Program-made: the position numbers and the translations under genes
Notes under the pieces: model-generated
Told to the model about the DNA's origin: nothing
What the model saw: only the letters and a program-made list of their open reading frames with translations
The model's database searches: none
Part shown: positions 16,582 to 26,399 of the stretch, piece after piece
Numbering within the stretch: position 1 is the stretch's first letter
How the letters are laid out: each line of letters opens with the position of its first letter
Source: Nitrospirota bacterium
Lineage (GTDB): Bacteria; Nitrospirota; Thermodesulfovibrionia; Thermodesulfovibrionales; UBA6898
Assembly: GCA_016217675.1 (NCBI GenBank)
Contig: JACRHC010000098.1
Span: 1-64,000 of the forward strand
Length of the DNA: 64,000 nucleotides
Reading direction: 5' to 3'

Positions 16582-17352
16582 ATGACGAATTTATTGAGGA
16601 TTGCCGGCAGATATGTGTTATCCGCGCTGAGAGAAATGGGGAGGATGTTTCTCTTTCTTCTGAGCGCTCTTGAGATGATATTCAAACCTCCGTTTAAGTT
16701 CAGACAGCTTCTGAAGCAGATGCGGTTCTTCGGCAATAAGTCAATGCTCGTCATCCTTCTGACAGGGTCTTTTACCGGCATGGTGCTTGCTCTTCAGCTG
16801 TACTACATTCTCAGAAAGTTCGGCTCCGAAGCCCTCCTCGGCCCCGGCATAGCACTCAGCCTTATCCGCGAACTGGGACCGGTCCTCTCAGCCCTTATGG
16901 TGACCGGAAGGGCCGGATCAGCTCTTACGGCAGAAATAGGCATGATGAGAATTTCAGAGCAGATCGATGCGCTTACTGCCATGGCACTCAACCCGATCCG
17001 GTATTTGATCGTTCCGAATATCGTTGCAGCACTGATCGTCTTCCCTCTGATTACGGCAGTATTCGACGTTATCGGCATTTACGGCGGCTATCTTGTTGGC
17101 GTGAAACTTCTCGGCATCAGCGGCGGCACCTATTTTTCCCTTATGGAGGATTATGTCGAGATGAAAGACGTCCTTTTAGGGCTCTATAAATCTATCAGCT
17201 TCGGTCTCATTGTTTCGTGGATCTCCTGCTATAAGGGTTTCAACTCCGGATTCGGCGCTGCAGGCGTTAGCAAGGCAACGACAGAAGCAGTTGTTCTGTC
17301 ATCGATATTGATCCTTGTGTGGGACTATTCACTCGGATCATTCCTGATATAG
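16582..17352 (+). CDS. mlaE: Mla permease subunit MlaE
   Basis: 256 residues from the ATG at 16582; the open frame begins 11 codons earlier without a good start. This is the inner-membrane permease of the Mla phospholipid transporter. The conserved segments are present: L-T-G-S-F-T-G-M-V-L-A-L-Q, R-E-L-G-P-V-L-S-A-L-M-V-T-G-R-A-G-S-A, and the E-Q-I-D-A-L motif. Five to six hydrophobic segments are visible. It heads mlaE-mlaF-mlaD-mlaC, 28 bases before mlaF, and diverges from larB. Confidence 0.95.
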   Translation: MTNLLRIAGRYVLSALREMGRMFLFLLSALEMIFKPPFKFRQLLKQMRFFGNKSMLVILLTGSFTGMVLALQLYYILRKFGSEALLGPGIALSLIRELGPVLSALMVTGRAGSALTAEIGMMRISEQIDALTAMALNPIRYLIVPNIVAALIVFPLITAVFDVIGIYGGYLVGVKLLGISGGTYFSLMEDYVEMKDVLLGLYKSISFGLIVSWISCYKGFNSGFGAAGVSKATTEAVVLSSILILVWDYSLGSFLI

Positions 17353-17380
17353 AGGACAGGGCAGACAAAAGAGAAGAGCT

Positions 17381-18130
17381 ATGATCGAACTCATCGGTCT
17401 TTATAAATCGTTTAAGGGTCAGAACGTGCTGAAGGGTGCGGACCTGCTCATTCCAACCGGCAGGATCGTTACGGTCGTGGGCAAGAGCGGATGCGGCAAA
17501 AGCGTCCTTGTCAAACACATTATGGGCCTGCTCAGGCCGGATGCCGGACAGGTGCTGATAGACGGCATCGATATCACAAAACTCGAGCTGACTGAACTTG
17601 ACCGGATACGGGAAAAACTCGGGGTTCTTTTCCAGGGAGGAGCATTGTTCGATTCCATGACCGTAGAGGAGAATGTGGCTTTTCCCCTGAAAGAAAAGAC
17701 CAAGCTGGGTAAGGCTGAGATACGTGAAAGGGTCATGCGTGCGCTTGAGGATGTAGGCCTTGGAGACCGGGGAAGCAAGTTCCCGGAAGAACTGAGCGGA
17801 GGCATGAAGAAACGTGCGGCCCTTGCACGGGCACTCATAACTGAACCTTCCCTGGTGATCTTTGACGAACCGACAACCGGCCTTGACCCTGTCATCACGA
17901 GTTCGATACATAAGCTCATCAAGACGACCCATGAAAAATACGGCTTCACGGCAGTTATCATAAGTCACGAAGTCCCCGGCATCTTCGGGATCGTAGACAA
18001 AGTAGCAGTGCTGCATGATGGGGTCATTGCTCAGGCCGGCACGCCTGATGAAATCAGGGCCTCGACCAACCCTGTTGTGAAGCAGTTCATCACCGGCTCC
18101 CTCGAGGGGCCGATAGATATTTTATCCTGA
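17381..18130 (+). CDS. mlaF: Mla transporter ATPase MlaF
   Basis: 249 residues, a complete ABC ATPase: Walker A G-K-S-G-C-G-K-S near residue 34, Q-loop Q-G-G-A-L, signature L-S-G-G-M-K-K-R near residue 145, Walker B V-I-F-D-E-P-T-T-G-L-D-P, and the switch histidine in I-S-H-E. The G-G-M variant of the signature is usual for MlaF. It powers lipid movement between the inner membrane and the periplasmic MlaC carrier, together with MlaE and MlaD. Confidence 0.95.
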   Translation: MIELIGLYKSFKGQNVLKGADLLIPTGRIVTVVGKSGCGKSVLVKHIMGLLRPDAGQVLIDGIDITKLELTELDRIREKLGVLFQGGALFDSMTVEENVAFPLKEKTKLGKAEIRERVMRALEDVGLGDRGSKFPEELSGGMKKRAALARALITEPSLVIFDEPTTGLDPVITSSIHKLIKTTHEKYGFTAVIISHEVPGIFGIVDKVAVLHDGVIAQAGTPDEIRASTNPVVKQFITGSLEGPIDILS

Positions 18131-18148
18131 TGCACAAGGAGCGAAACG

Positions 18149-18589
18149 ATGAAAAAGATCGATCTTGAACTTGCAGTCGGCATTTTCCTGCTGATAGGAA
18201 TTCTTTCCATCGGCTACCTTTCTGTGAAGCTCGGTCACCTGGACCTCACCGGGAAAAGAGGATATACTATCCATGCCGAGTTCGAAAAGGCCGGAGGAAT
18301 AAAACCGGGCGCTGTTGTCGAGATAGCCGGTGTTGAAGTAGGCTCCATAAAGAATATACGCCTTAATAATAATGCAGCATTAATTGAGCTCACCCTCGAT
18401 GACACCGTGAAGATCCATGATGACGCGATTGCCTCGATCAAGACAAAAGGGCTTATCGGCGAAAAATTCATACAGATAACGCCGGGCGGCTCTGAAAATA
18501 TACTGCCTACCGGAGGAAAGATCAGAGATACGGAGTCAGCAGTTGATATCGAAGAATTAATTTCAAAATTTGTATTTGGAAAGGTATAG
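18149..18589 (+). CDS. mlaD: MCE-domain substrate-binding protein MlaD
   Basis: 146 residues: one N-terminal membrane anchor (V-G-I-F-L-L-I-G-I-L) and a single MCE domain with F-E-K-A-G-G-I-K-P-G-A-V-V-E-I-A-G-V and T-K-G-L-I-G-E-K-F-I. MlaD forms a hexameric ring on the permease in the periplasm. The length is close to E. coli MlaD, without extra C-terminal repeats. It follows mlaF by 18 bases and ends 4 bases before mlaC. Confidence 0.93.
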   Translation: MKKIDLELAVGIFLLIGILSIGYLSVKLGHLDLTGKRGYTIHAEFEKAGGIKPGAVVEIAGVEVGSIKNIRLNNNAALIELTLDDTVKIHDDAIASIKTKGLIGEKFIQITPGGSENILPTGGKIRDTESAVDIEELISKFVFGKV

Positions 18590-18593
18590 CACG

Positions 18594-19202
18594 ATGATCA
18601 AGAGCAAACTCTCACTGGCCCTTCTGGCCCTCATTGCAGTATTCTCCCTGGCCTGGCTGCCTCTCCGCGCAGATGCAGGAGAACCGACCAATCAGGTGAA
18701 GGAGACCGTTGATGCGGTCATGAATATCCTGAATGACAAGGAGTTAAGAAAACCGGAAAAGCAAAAGGAGCGTCGGACGCTGATCCGCCAGACCATAATA
18801 AAACGATTCGACTTCGAAGAAATGGCAAAGAGGTCGCTTGCCGCCCACTGGAAAGATCGGACCCCTGCCGAGCAGAAGGAGTTCGTAGCCCTCTATTCCG
18901 ATCTCCTTGAAAATACGTACATCAGAAAAATTGAACGCTACGAAAATGAAAAAGTCGTCTATTATGATGAGAAGTTAGACGGCGATTATGCTGTGGTGAA
19001 GACGAAGATTATCAAGAAAGAGGGGATCAGCATACCGGTTGAATACCGGATCCTCAGAAAGAAAGACAAATGGGAAGTATATGACATTATCATCGAGGGC
19101 ATAAGCCTGGTGAATAACTACAGGACACAGTTCACACAGATAATACGTTCAGGCTCGTATAACGACCTGGTAAAGCGCTTGAGGGAAAAGGTAATCAAAT
19201 AG
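18594..19202 (+). CDS. mlaC: Periplasmic lipid-binding protein MlaC (Ttg2D family)
   Basis: 202 residues from the ATG at 18594, 4 bases beyond mlaD. A signal peptide ends near R-A-D-A. The family segments R-R-T-L-I-R-Q-T-I-I-K-R-F-D-F-E-E-M-A and W-K-D-R-T-P-A-E-Q-K-E-F are present, with the usual C-terminal Y-R-T-Q-F-T-Q-I-I. MlaC ferries phospholipid between the MlaEFD complex and the outer-membrane MlaA encoded by the convergent gene. Confidence 0.92.
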   Translation: MIKSKLSLALLALIAVFSLAWLPLRADAGEPTNQVKETVDAVMNILNDKELRKPEKQKERRTLIRQTIIKRFDFEEMAKRSLAAHWKDRTPAEQKEFVALYSDLLENTYIRKIERYENEKVVYYDEKLDGDYAVVKTKIIKKEGISIPVEYRILRKKDKWEVYDIIIEGISLVNNYRTQFTQIIRSGSYNDLVKRLREKVIK

Positions 19203-19204
19203 TC

Positions 19205-19228
19205 CCGGGAAATTACTCCCGGATTTTG
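19205..19228. terminator. Hairpin between convergent mlaC and mlaA
   Basis: CCGGGA (19205-19210) and TCCCGG (19217-19222) pair around a 6-base loop and are followed by ATTTT on the plus strand. It sits 3 bases after the mlaC stop and overlaps the end of mlaA. Confidence 0.5.
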
Positions 19229-20304
19229 CTTCTCCTGAACTGTTTGTACATATCCCGTATGGATATGTAAGGGTCTACGGCAGATTCCTTAATATCTTCA
19301 TAGTCGCCGATCTTGAAAGATGTATCATTGACCCTGTCAAAGGTCCGCACGGCAATTGCATCCCGCATCGGCGTGATATGCCCAATGGGGTCGATGAAAT
19401 AGTCACCAGCCATCCCTGCCGAATCCCGCAGGGAAGAAGGCCCCAGAAACGGCAGGACAAGATAAAACCCCTCCCCTAATCCATAGGAGCCGAGTGTCTG
19501 GCCCAGGTCCTCCTCACCGGTCTTGAGTTCAGGGTGCCTCGCAGCGATATCGAATAAGCCGGCAATGCCAACCGTGCTGTTGAGAACAAGCCGGGCGAAT
19601 TCTGCCCCAAACTTGTGCAGCTTGAACTGAAGGAGAGCATTGACCAGTCTGACCGGAGCCTGGATATTATCAAATACATTTCGCACCCTCGCCCGACCCC
19701 ACGCCGGCAGGAGGAATCCATAGGCACGTGAGACCGGTTTCAGCGCCCAGAAATAAAGCTTGTCATTAAAGGTAAAAAAGACGCGGTTTATCGGCTCAAG
19801 CGGATCCGCTAAATCATCATTATACCGGGGACTATCAAGGCCGGAATCTGCTTCCTCCGGCTTGTCTGCTGCTCCTCTGAAATTCATATTAAGGGCAACA
19901 TCCATGGCATGCAGGTCCTCATTCTGCTGATCTGGGGTACTGGTTGCGTCAGCATGCAGAGTATCTCCTGATGACAGAGCGGCTGACTCGACATCCCTGT
20001 CACCCTGCAGGGCAGTGTCAGAGATGACAACCGGCACCATCATAAATGCGCCATATGCTTTGGCCATCGGTTTTTGCATAAGCAGATAGAGAGTATCATT
20101 AACGACATAATATGACTGCGCAGAAGCCTCCGGCATGCTGGATAGTTCATGCAGAGATTCGGGATTAACAGTCCCTCTGCCGGCATGGTCATGGTTCGCA
20201 TGGTCTGTTGCATGACGGGCACTGGAAATGCCCGGCATTAGGAATAAATAAACCGCCAGGACAGCAACTACTGGCAGCCACAATATTTTATCTGTTATAT
20301 ACAT
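19213..20304 (-). CDS. mlaA: Outer-membrane lipid-asymmetry protein MlaA (VacJ)
   Basis: 363 residues, about 100 longer than E. coli MlaA. The C-terminal 220 residues are typical: D-P-L-E-P-I-N-R-V-F-F-T-F-N-D, N-S-T-V-G-I-A-G-L-F-D, G-Q-T-L-G-S-Y-G-L-G-E-G-F-Y-L-V-L-P-F-L-G-P-S-S-L-R-D. The N-terminal extension (about residues 30-160) is low-complexity and acidic after a signal peptide. No lipobox cysteine is visible, unlike classical lipoprotein VacJ, so membrane anchoring may be different. It converges on mlaEFDC and completes the pathway. Confidence 0.92.
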   Translation of the reverse strand: MYITDKILWLPVVAVLAVYLFLMPGISSARHATDHANHDHAGRGTVNPESLHELSSMPEASAQSYYVVNDTLYLLMQKPMAKAYGAFMMVPVVISDTALQGDRDVESAALSSGDTLHADATSTPDQQNEDLHAMDVALNMNFRGAADKPEEADSGLDSPRYNDDLADPLEPINRVFFTFNDKLYFWALKPVSRAYGFLLPAWGRARVRNVFDNIQAPVRLVNALLQFKLHKFGAEFARLVLNSTVGIAGLFDIAARHPELKTGEEDLGQTLGSYGLGEGFYLVLPFLGPSSLRDSAGMAGDYFIDPIGHITPMRDAIAVRTFDRVNDTSFKIGDYEDIKESAVDPYISIRDMYKQFRRSKIRE

Positions 20305-20360
20305 AAGTACCGGCCCTTTACAGTGAAGTTTACCCGCTATTTTACAACAAATTGTGTTTT

Positions 20361-20388
20361 TTGACTAACACTGCATGGATGTTATATA
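20361..20388 (+). promoter_or_regulatory. Promoter upstream of the HtrA protease gene
   Basis: TTGACT at 20361-20366 and TATATA at 20383-20388 are 16 bases apart, within the divergent mlaA-htrA gap and about 110 bases before the start codon. Confidence 0.55.
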
Positions 20389-20504
20389 TTTTCTTCAGCA
20401 GGAACGTTATCCGTATCTATGACGAAAATATCCGTGGCAGTCACCACAGAAACTTTCCTGCGATAACAGAGTTTAACGGTATGAGCATCAAACAGGAGGA
20501 AATT

Positions 20505-21974
20505 ATGTTTTTTTATCCAGACCTATTAAAGAAAACTGTTCGACCTTTGACGGTGTTAATCATCAGTCTATGCCTGACACTGCCGTTTTTAGTTGCCACG
20601 TCAGAGGCTCAGGGACCCGGGATATCTGAACAGTCTGTCGATCTTCTCACAAGAACAGGCAAGGCAATGGCAGAGGTGACGGCCGCGGTCAAGCCGGGCA
20701 TCGTAAATATCCTGACAACCAGGACTGTTAAAGTCGGCAGCGGCCAGGATCCCTTCCTTGATGACCCTTTCTTTAAAAGGTTTTTTGGTGATCAGTTCGG
20801 GCGTCAAAGACAACATCCCAGGGAACAGAAGTCATCGGGCCTCGGATCTGGCGTCATCGTCTCTTCGGAAGGATACATCATCACCAATTCCCATGTAGTC
20901 AAGGATGCTGATGAGATCAAGGTAACCCTCACTGACAAAAGGGAATTTATCGGAAAGGTTATCGGCTCTGACCTGAAGACCGAGATAGCCGTGGTAAAAA
21001 TTGATGCAAAGGGCCTCCCTACAGTCCCCTGGGGCAACTCGGACAAACTGCAGGTCGGCGAGGTGGTACTTGCTGTTGGAAATCCCTTTGGCCTCAATCA
21101 GACCGTTACCATGGGCATTGTGAGCGCGCTCGGAAGAGCCAACGTCGGCATTGCTGATTATGAAGACTTCATCCAGACAGACGCAGCCATCAACCCCGGC
21201 AACTCGGGCGGCGCGCTCGTCAATGTGAAGGGTGAGGTTGTGGGCATCAATACTGCGATATTCAGCACAAGCGGCGGGTATCAGGGCATCGGCTTTGCCA
21301 TTCCGAGCAACATGGTAAAGTCGATCATGGAGAGCCTCATCAAGAGGGGCAAAGTTGTACGGGGGTGGCTCGGTGTTTCAATCCAGAAGGTTACCCCGGA
21401 GCTTGCAAAACAGTTTGACCTGAAGGATGAAGTCGGCGCACTCGTAGGAGATGTTGTTGAGGACGGCCCGGCAGAAAAGGCCGGATTGCAGAGGGGAGAC
21501 ATTATTGTTGAATATGACGGCAAAAAGATTGAAGAGCCCTATATTCTGAGAAATATGGTGGCAAATACGCTTCCCGGAGAACAGCACAGTATAAAGATTT
21601 TGCGGGATGGCAAGACAAGAGCCATGACGATCACTATTGGCGAGCTTCCCACTGAAGCTCAGCAGTCTGTTGAATCCGGAGATTTTCAGAATGCCCTCAA
21701 GGGGGTGGTTGTCCAGGACATGAATCCAGACCTCGCTAAAAAACTGAAGATCCCTGACAAGATTAAGGGGGTCATCATCAGTGACGTTGAAGAAGGCAGC
21801 ATCGCTGCAGGTGCGTTAATGCAGGGAGATGTGATCCAGGAGATCAACAGAAAAAAGGTGTTAGATGTGAAGAGCTATAAGGATGTTGTGTCCAGGATCA
21901 AGAAAGACGAATCAGTGCTTCTTCTTATCTTCAGAGGAGGCTCGTCCCTCTTCGTTACACTCTCTCAGAAATAG
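20505..21974 (+). CDS. degP: Periplasmic HtrA/DegP-type serine protease
   Basis: 489 residues from the ATG at 20505, chosen for the AGGAGG ribosome-binding site just upstream; the frame is open for 51 earlier codons. A signal peptide ends near S-E-A. The trypsin-like triad is visible: His in I-T-N-S-H-V-V, Asp in T-E-I-A-V-V-K (written D-L-K-T-E-I-A), and Ser in N-P-G-N-S-G-G-A-L. Two PDZ domains follow (G-A-L-V-G-D-V-V-E-D-G-P-A-E and a second near the C-terminus). This is the envelope quality-control protease and chaperone. A strong terminator ends the unit. Confidence 0.94.
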   Translation: MFFYPDLLKKTVRPLTVLIISLCLTLPFLVATSEAQGPGISEQSVDLLTRTGKAMAEVTAAVKPGIVNILTTRTVKVGSGQDPFLDDPFFKRFFGDQFGRQRQHPREQKSSGLGSGVIVSSEGYIITNSHVVKDADEIKVTLTDKREFIGKVIGSDLKTEIAVVKIDAKGLPTVPWGNSDKLQVGEVVLAVGNPFGLNQTVTMGIVSALGRANVGIADYEDFIQTDAAINPGNSGGALVNVKGEVVGINTAIFSTSGGYQGIGFAIPSNMVKSIMESLIKRGKVVRGWLGVSIQKVTPELAKQFDLKDEVGALVGDVVEDGPAEKAGLQRGDIIVEYDGKKIEEPYILRNMVANTLPGEQHSIKILRDGKTRAMTITIGELPTEAQQSVESGDFQNALKGVVVQDMNPDLAKKLKIPDKIKGVIISDVEEGSIAAGALMQGDVIQEINRKKVLDVKSYKDVVSRIKKDESVLLLIFRGGSSLFVTLSQK

Positions 21975-21985
21975 TCTCTGTTATA

Positions 21986-22018
21986 AGGGCCGCTGATGTT
22001 CAGCGGCCCTTTTCCTCT
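21986..22018 (+). terminator. Intrinsic terminator after degP
   Basis: AGGGCCGCTGA and TCAGCGGCCCT form an 11-base perfect stem around TGT, followed by TTTTCCTCTTT, 12 bases beyond the degP stop. Confidence 0.9.
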
Positions 22019-22054
22019 TTGCAAATCGTGAGATCAACAGGATACAATTCCTTT

Positions 22055-23077
22055 ATGCAGACGATAGTTATTTCAGCAGTGCTGCTCGTATTGACTGCCT
22101 TGCCTGCGTCTGCTGCGACATGCTCCGGATGCCATCCCCTGCCCGAAGACCGTTCGCACACGGCTCATCTGTCGCTGAAGATACTCAAGCCTGCATACGG
22201 CGATGTCGGAATCACCATGAACTATGTCCGGGATTCTGAGGCATATGCCTTTAACTGCGGCAACTGCCATCCGGCAGATGTCTCAAAACATGGCAATGGG
22301 GCTCTTGATATTGAACTCTCTCCTTCGGACGCTCAGGGGTTGAAGGCAAAGAACAGCAAAAACGCGGGATACAGTAAAGAGAAAAAGACCTGTTCTGGTG
22401 TTTATTGCCACAGTTCAGGGGGAGCCGGGGCTTTTCTGGAATATCGGGAAACTCCTGCCTGGGGCGCATCCTTTGATGAGTTCAGATGTCAGTCCTGTCA
22501 TGGCAGCCCTCCGTCATACATGAATCAGGCTGGCAGGGAAAATTCACATATTAATACCGGAACACCGCTGGCTCACCTGCTCGGCATTCACTGGGATGCT
22601 GCTCAAGGCCATACGAAGGAAACCCTGACCAGCAGGCGCTCGTCAAACATCGGATGCAGCACCTGCCACTATACCACTGTCTCCATTGATTGGGATACAA
22701 CCTATCGTGACAGATTTTCCGACCTCTTCACCTGTTCACGCTGCCACGACGACAAAACCGTGCCGGCAAAGAACCAGACCGGCATTATCGCCAACAAGTC
22801 AGTTCATGTAAACGGCATTGCAGAGGTATCTTTCAGGCCGGAGAAATTCCGTACAACTGCCCGCCTTGCACGCGTTCCTGAAGGATGGACAAGGACTGGA
22901 GGGTACAAAGACCCGAAGGGCTTTGACGAGACTGTCAGAGAGCTTAACAGCGCTGTCTATATCCCTGCTGAGAAGAAATGCCTCAATGTCGCCTGTCATC
23001 TCCTGGGCAGAGAGGTGCGCTGGGGAGAGGCAATAACCTGCGACTCCTGCCATAAAGATTTTGCAGAGAAAAAGTGA
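22055..23077 (+). CDS. Periplasmic multiheme c-type cytochrome (CxxCH/CxxxxCH)
   Basis: 340 residues from the ATG at 22055, with a signal peptide ending at A-S-A-A. Six C-x2-C-H motifs are visible (C-S-G-C-H, C-G-N-C-H, C-Q-S-C-H, C-S-T-C-H, C-S-R-C-H, C-D-S-C-H) plus two C-x4-C-H motifs (C-S-G-V-Y-C-H and C-L-N-V-A-C-H). The mix is typical of Geobacter-type CxxxxCH/CxxCH-domain cytochromes, so up to eight haems are possible. It probably carries electrons in the periplasm or to the surface. It is preceded by the degP terminator, so it is likely an independent unit. Confidence 0.88.
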   Translation: MQTIVISAVLLVLTALPASAATCSGCHPLPEDRSHTAHLSLKILKPAYGDVGITMNYVRDSEAYAFNCGNCHPADVSKHGNGALDIELSPSDAQGLKAKNSKNAGYSKEKKTCSGVYCHSSGGAGAFLEYRETPAWGASFDEFRCQSCHGSPPSYMNQAGRENSHINTGTPLAHLLGIHWDAAQGHTKETLTSRRSSNIGCSTCHYTTVSIDWDTTYRDRFSDLFTCSRCHDDKTVPAKNQTGIIANKSVHVNGIAEVSFRPEKFRTTARLARVPEGWTRTGGYKDPKGFDETVRELNSAVYIPAEKKCLNVACHLLGREVRWGEAITCDSCHKDFAEKK

Positions 23078-23203
23078 CCAAGACCAGACTTAATAATCGC
23101 CACCGGTATAAAGATCTCAAAAAATCTTCAGGGACAGGATCTGTAATCCTGCCCCTGCTGCGATAACATATCTACATTAGCCGGAAATAAACCTTACAAA
23201 ATG

Positions 23204-25936
23204 TTAAGGACTGATCGTGAAATTGGCGTCGCTTATGTCATTGCCTTTGGTGGCGATCCCTGTATAGATCAGCTCAACCTTTACTCTGCTGGCAGGCCTG
23301 TTAGTAGCCACAACAGGGATTGTCCAGTTATATGTCCCTGGATTTGTGCCCGTGAATGAGGTGATCAGCTTATATCCGGTTGAGTCTATCTTGTAATAAA
23401 GGTTCACCTTCGCTATCGGTTTGGTCGTGACGTTTGTGGTCCATGTTATCGGGTGCATCTCTCCTGAGCGCCATACCTCAGCGCCATTTGGGGAGATTAC
23501 CTTTATCACTTCGATCCTGAAGACAGCGTTTGACTGGTCAAGTGCAAGCTGTGTGCCTCCGGCATTGTACCCAATGACTTTTACAAGGCAGTTGGGCTTA
23601 TTCACTGCTAACGCCGGAACAGTCCAGTTGTAAAATGCCCCGGCCACATTTGTTGCAATTGTCTTCCAGGCAGTGCCGGCGTTAAGAGAATACTGGAGGG
23701 TAAATTTTGTGGCTTCAGCAGGAGCATTCCAGGTGATCTGATAGGTTGAGCCGGCAGCAAGCACCTCCCCTCCGTTAGGAGTGAGCACAGTCAGTGTTGC
23801 CGCAGAAGCCGCCTGATTCAGCGTAAAGGTCTGCCCTGCAATGGTCATAGTCCCTGTTCGAGGCGAGCCGGTTCCATTGGCTGTATAGCTGTAATTCACG
23901 GTTCCGTTACCCGATCCGCTGCTGCCTGATGTGATTGTTATCCAGCCTGCGTTACTCACCGCAGTCCATGAACACCCTGCCCCTGTCGTAACGCTTACAC
24001 TTCCTGCTCCGCCCGCAGCTAATCCTGCTGCGCTCGTCGGGTTGATGCTGTAAGAACATGCTGAAGGCGTCCATACCACCTGATCCACCCATCCGGCATC
24101 TAAGCCGCTGCTGACGGAGTAGTCCTTCGTATAGGTCCATCTGATTGTGTGACTGCCCGAGGGTATCCCATGGCTCCGCTGCGCCCAGTCTACATTACCG
24201 GATATACTTCCGGTCTGCTCTGCCCCATCCAGATAAAACCGCAGGAAATCATACGTAGCTTCAGAGGAAACCTTCCACCAGTATGTAAGTGTTCCGGGGC
24301 CTGTGATAGTTGTCTCCATCCATGTGCTCTGGTTGTGAGAAATTGATCCGCTCTGAGCAGCGTCAACACCGTCATGCGTGGTCGTTGTCTGGCCTGCCCA
24401 GTTAGCATTTCCCCCTGTTGTCCAGGTCAGCGCCGTATTATCCACCGCCGCTCCCAGCGTCGGCGGAGGCGGGGGCATGCCGGCAATTGCTATCTGTGCG
24501 GTCATCGTCTCCGCAGCAGCACTGATCGAGGAAACAGTAATTTGCGAGGAGGTGCCGGAATACATATTGCTGTTTGGTGTTGTACCCGGACCAAAGGTCT
24601 TGCCGGTAACATAATAGTCTCCGGCATTCGCATAGGAGCCTGCCTCTATCTGTTCCAGCCCATCAGCCTCCATAAGGCGAAGCAGCTTATGAGACGTATA
24701 GGAGTTGTCATAGAGATAATTCCAGCCTGAACCATCCAGCCTTGCATCCACATGCCAGATCAGCAGACCGTCTTTGGCCGTAAAAAGCGTGGCATCATTC
24801 TGTGTCCTGAACCGGTTTTGCACAAGAAAATACTCCTGAAAGGTGTTATTCGCCTGGGCGCCGGGCATCACCATCACACAGTCAGGAAAGGCCCCTGTTG
24901 CGCGCATGGTATAGGTGTTTGTCCCCACAGTGACGACTTCAGCCGGCGACAGCCAATCCAGCAGCCACTTGCTGAAACAGCCATGATCACCCACGTTGCC
25001 ATCCATCATGTCCAGACCTCCAACGCCTCCGTCAGGGCCCTGCGTATTGTCATAGTCATAATAGTCAGGCAGACCAAGGGCATGACCTGTCTCATGCATA
25101 ACAACAACCTGGTCATACGTGCCAGGGGCCGACCAGGGGTTGGCCTCCCACTGCCAGGAATACTTAAATAACTTCTTCCCATCAAGGGTATAGGAAGAAT
25201 CCCCAAAACTCGTCTGATATCCCCACCAGAAATTTGCCCAGCCATTATCTGCACCTGTCCAGACAACAATCATGTAATCAATGTATCCATCCCCGTCATT
25301 GTCATACTGCGAAAAATCATGCCCCTGGGCATTGTAGTAATTCAGGACTTCTTTGAGGAGAGTTTCCCTGCCCGCATCTGTCTGCGCCACACTGCTGCGG
25401 GGATAGGCAGTGGTGTACCAGCCAAGGGTGTTGCCCTGGATAGTAAGCTGGTTGTAAGAGGCCCGCGAGTAGTAATTTTTCAGGCTCTCATAAGGATAAT
25501 CTGCCGGTGACCCTGACCCGAAGAGTTTGCCATTAATGGTAGTCTGCGTGTTAAAAGGCGTGTAATCGCTGAAATTGATCAGGACTGCCAGCACCTTGAC
25601 CGTCCCTGTCGCAGGCAGACCTCCTGCCCAGGCCGGAGGAGGGGCCATTAGCTGGCTGATTTCGGCCTCAGTCATGCCTGATTGCTTAAGCTGAATTTTC
25701 TGTAATTTATATTGCTGGCGCACTACCAACTGAGGGTCTGTCAGATGGTTGCCGATATTTTTTGCCTGTTCTATCCTCTGCTGCAGTGTGCCGTCATTTT
25801 TATATTGCTCCAGCTCCTGAGGAGTCGGCGGTTCAAGACCAAAACCACTCCCTGTTCCCATGATGAGCCCCAGCAGACAGCAGATAACGACCAGCGACCA
25901 CTTCCTGATGCGAGTTTCTTGTATGTTCATATTCAC
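23204..25936 (-). CDS. Secreted M6-family metalloprotease with BACON-like and C-terminal beta-sandwich repeats
   Basis: 910 residues with a signal peptide. The catalytic domain (about residues 100-480) carries H-E-T-G-H at 281-285 followed by A-L-G-L-P-D, the H-E-x-x-H-x8-D arrangement of immune-inhibitor-A (M6) proteases. Residues about 500-620 look like a carbohydrate- or MAM-like beta-sandwich. A BACON-like domain follows ([17 protein letters not shown]). The tail has two copies of a P-N-G-(G/A)-E-V-(L/W)...I-T-W domain. The architecture fits a secreted enzyme degrading extracellular protein or binding cell surfaces. Confidence 0.88.
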   Translation of the reverse strand: MNMNIQETRIRKWSLVVICCLLGLIMGTGSGFGLEPPTPQELEQYKNDGTLQQRIEQAKNIGNHLTDPQLVVRQQYKLQKIQLKQSGMTEAEISQLMAPPPAWAGGLPATGTVKVLAVLINFSDYTPFNTQTTINGKLFGSGSPADYPYESLKNYYSRASYNQLTIQGNTLGWYTTAYPRSSVAQTDAGRETLLKEVLNYYNAQGHDFSQYDNDGDGYIDYMIVVWTGADNGWANFWWGYQTSFGDSSYTLDGKKLFKYSWQWEANPWSAPGTYDQVVVMHETGHALGLPDYYDYDNTQGPDGGVGGLDMMDGNVGDHGCFSKWLLDWLSPAEVVTVGTNTYTMRATGAFPDCVMVMPGAQANNTFQEYFLVQNRFRTQNDATLFTAKDGLLIWHVDARLDGSGWNYLYDNSYTSHKLLRLMEADGLEQIEAGSYANAGDYYVTGKTFGPGTTPNSNMYSGTSSQITVSSISAAAETMTAQIAIAGMPPPPPTLGAAVDNTALTWTTGGNANWAGQTTTTHDGVDAAQSGSISHNQSTWMETTITGPGTLTYWWKVSSEATYDFLRFYLDGAEQTGSISGNVDWAQRSHGIPSGSHTIRWTYTKDYSVSSGLDAGWVDQVVWTPSACSYSINPTSAAGLAAGGAGSVSVTTGAGCSWTAVSNAGWITITSGSSGSGNGTVNYSYTANGTGSPRTGTMTIAGQTFTLNQAASAATLTVLTPNGGEVLAAGSTYQITWNAPAEATKFTLQYSLNAGTAWKTIATNVAGAFYNWTVPALAVNKPNCLVKVIGYNAGGTQLALDQSNAVFRIEVIKVISPNGAEVWRSGEMHPITWTTNVTTKPIAKVNLYYKIDSTGYKLITSFTGTNPGTYNWTIPVVATNRPASRVKVELIYTGIATKGNDISDANFTISP

Positions 25937-25974
25937 TCCCTTGGGAATAATCTTTTTTATAGCAAATACATTAT

Positions 25975-26187
25975 TTAAATTTTAGCAAGACGCCTCCGGT
26001 TTGTCAAAAATTGACAGGCACCACGATTTATTATTTCCCGAAGAATTTCGGAAAACTCCGGAGCGTCGGTTCTCATCATACAGGTCACTTTCTTTCTTGA
26101 TATGCCAAGTTGCCGGGCTGCCTGCGTTAGGTTTAACCCCTCTACCTCATACAAATGCCGTGCTCTGATCTGAAGCTCTTGTTCCAT
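25975..26187 (-). CDS. Small helix-turn-helix protein
   Basis: 70 residues with a clear [20 protein letters not shown], the Fis-type or transposase-type recognition unit. It is followed, 72 bases upstream on the same strand, by another small gene and three direct 16-base repeats. This suggests an IS-derived or other mobile accessory pair rather than a housekeeping regulator. No DDE motif is present in either protein. Confidence 0.55.
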   Translation of the reverse strand: MEQELQIRARHLYEVEGLNLTQAARQLGISRKKVTCMMRTDAPEFSEILREIINRGACQFLTNRRRLAKI

Positions 26188-26246
26188 TGACTGCTTCCTC
26201 CCTGCTGTTATGCCTCCAGTGTAAGGGGCTGACGGTCTAACTGTCT

Positions 26247-26399
26247 ATCTTGTCTTTTATCACCCTCCATGGGCCGCAAACGTAGTAATGTCAACCCTTC
26301 GCAGCCGTATCTCGTCTTTTATCATGCCTGCCGACTCAGCCGGTATTATCAAAACCAGCTCCTGGTATGGCTTTGAGGTGGGTATCTCGTCTTTTATCA
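26247..26399 (-). repeat. Three direct copies of a 16-base motif
   Basis: ATCT(T/C)GTCTTTTATCA occurs at 26247-26262, 26309-26324 and 26384-26399. On the minus strand two copies encode (V/M)-I-K-D-E-I inside the 87-residue protein; the third begins inside the stop codon and lies in the untranslated tail. Conservation of the base sequence outside the coding region points to a DNA or RNA role. Confidence 0.7.

Noticed and set aside
23110-23170. Hairpin GGACAGGAT/ATCCTGCCC between the cytochrome and M6 protease genes
   Set aside because: The stem is imperfect and lacks a T-run on either strand, so I do not call it a terminator.
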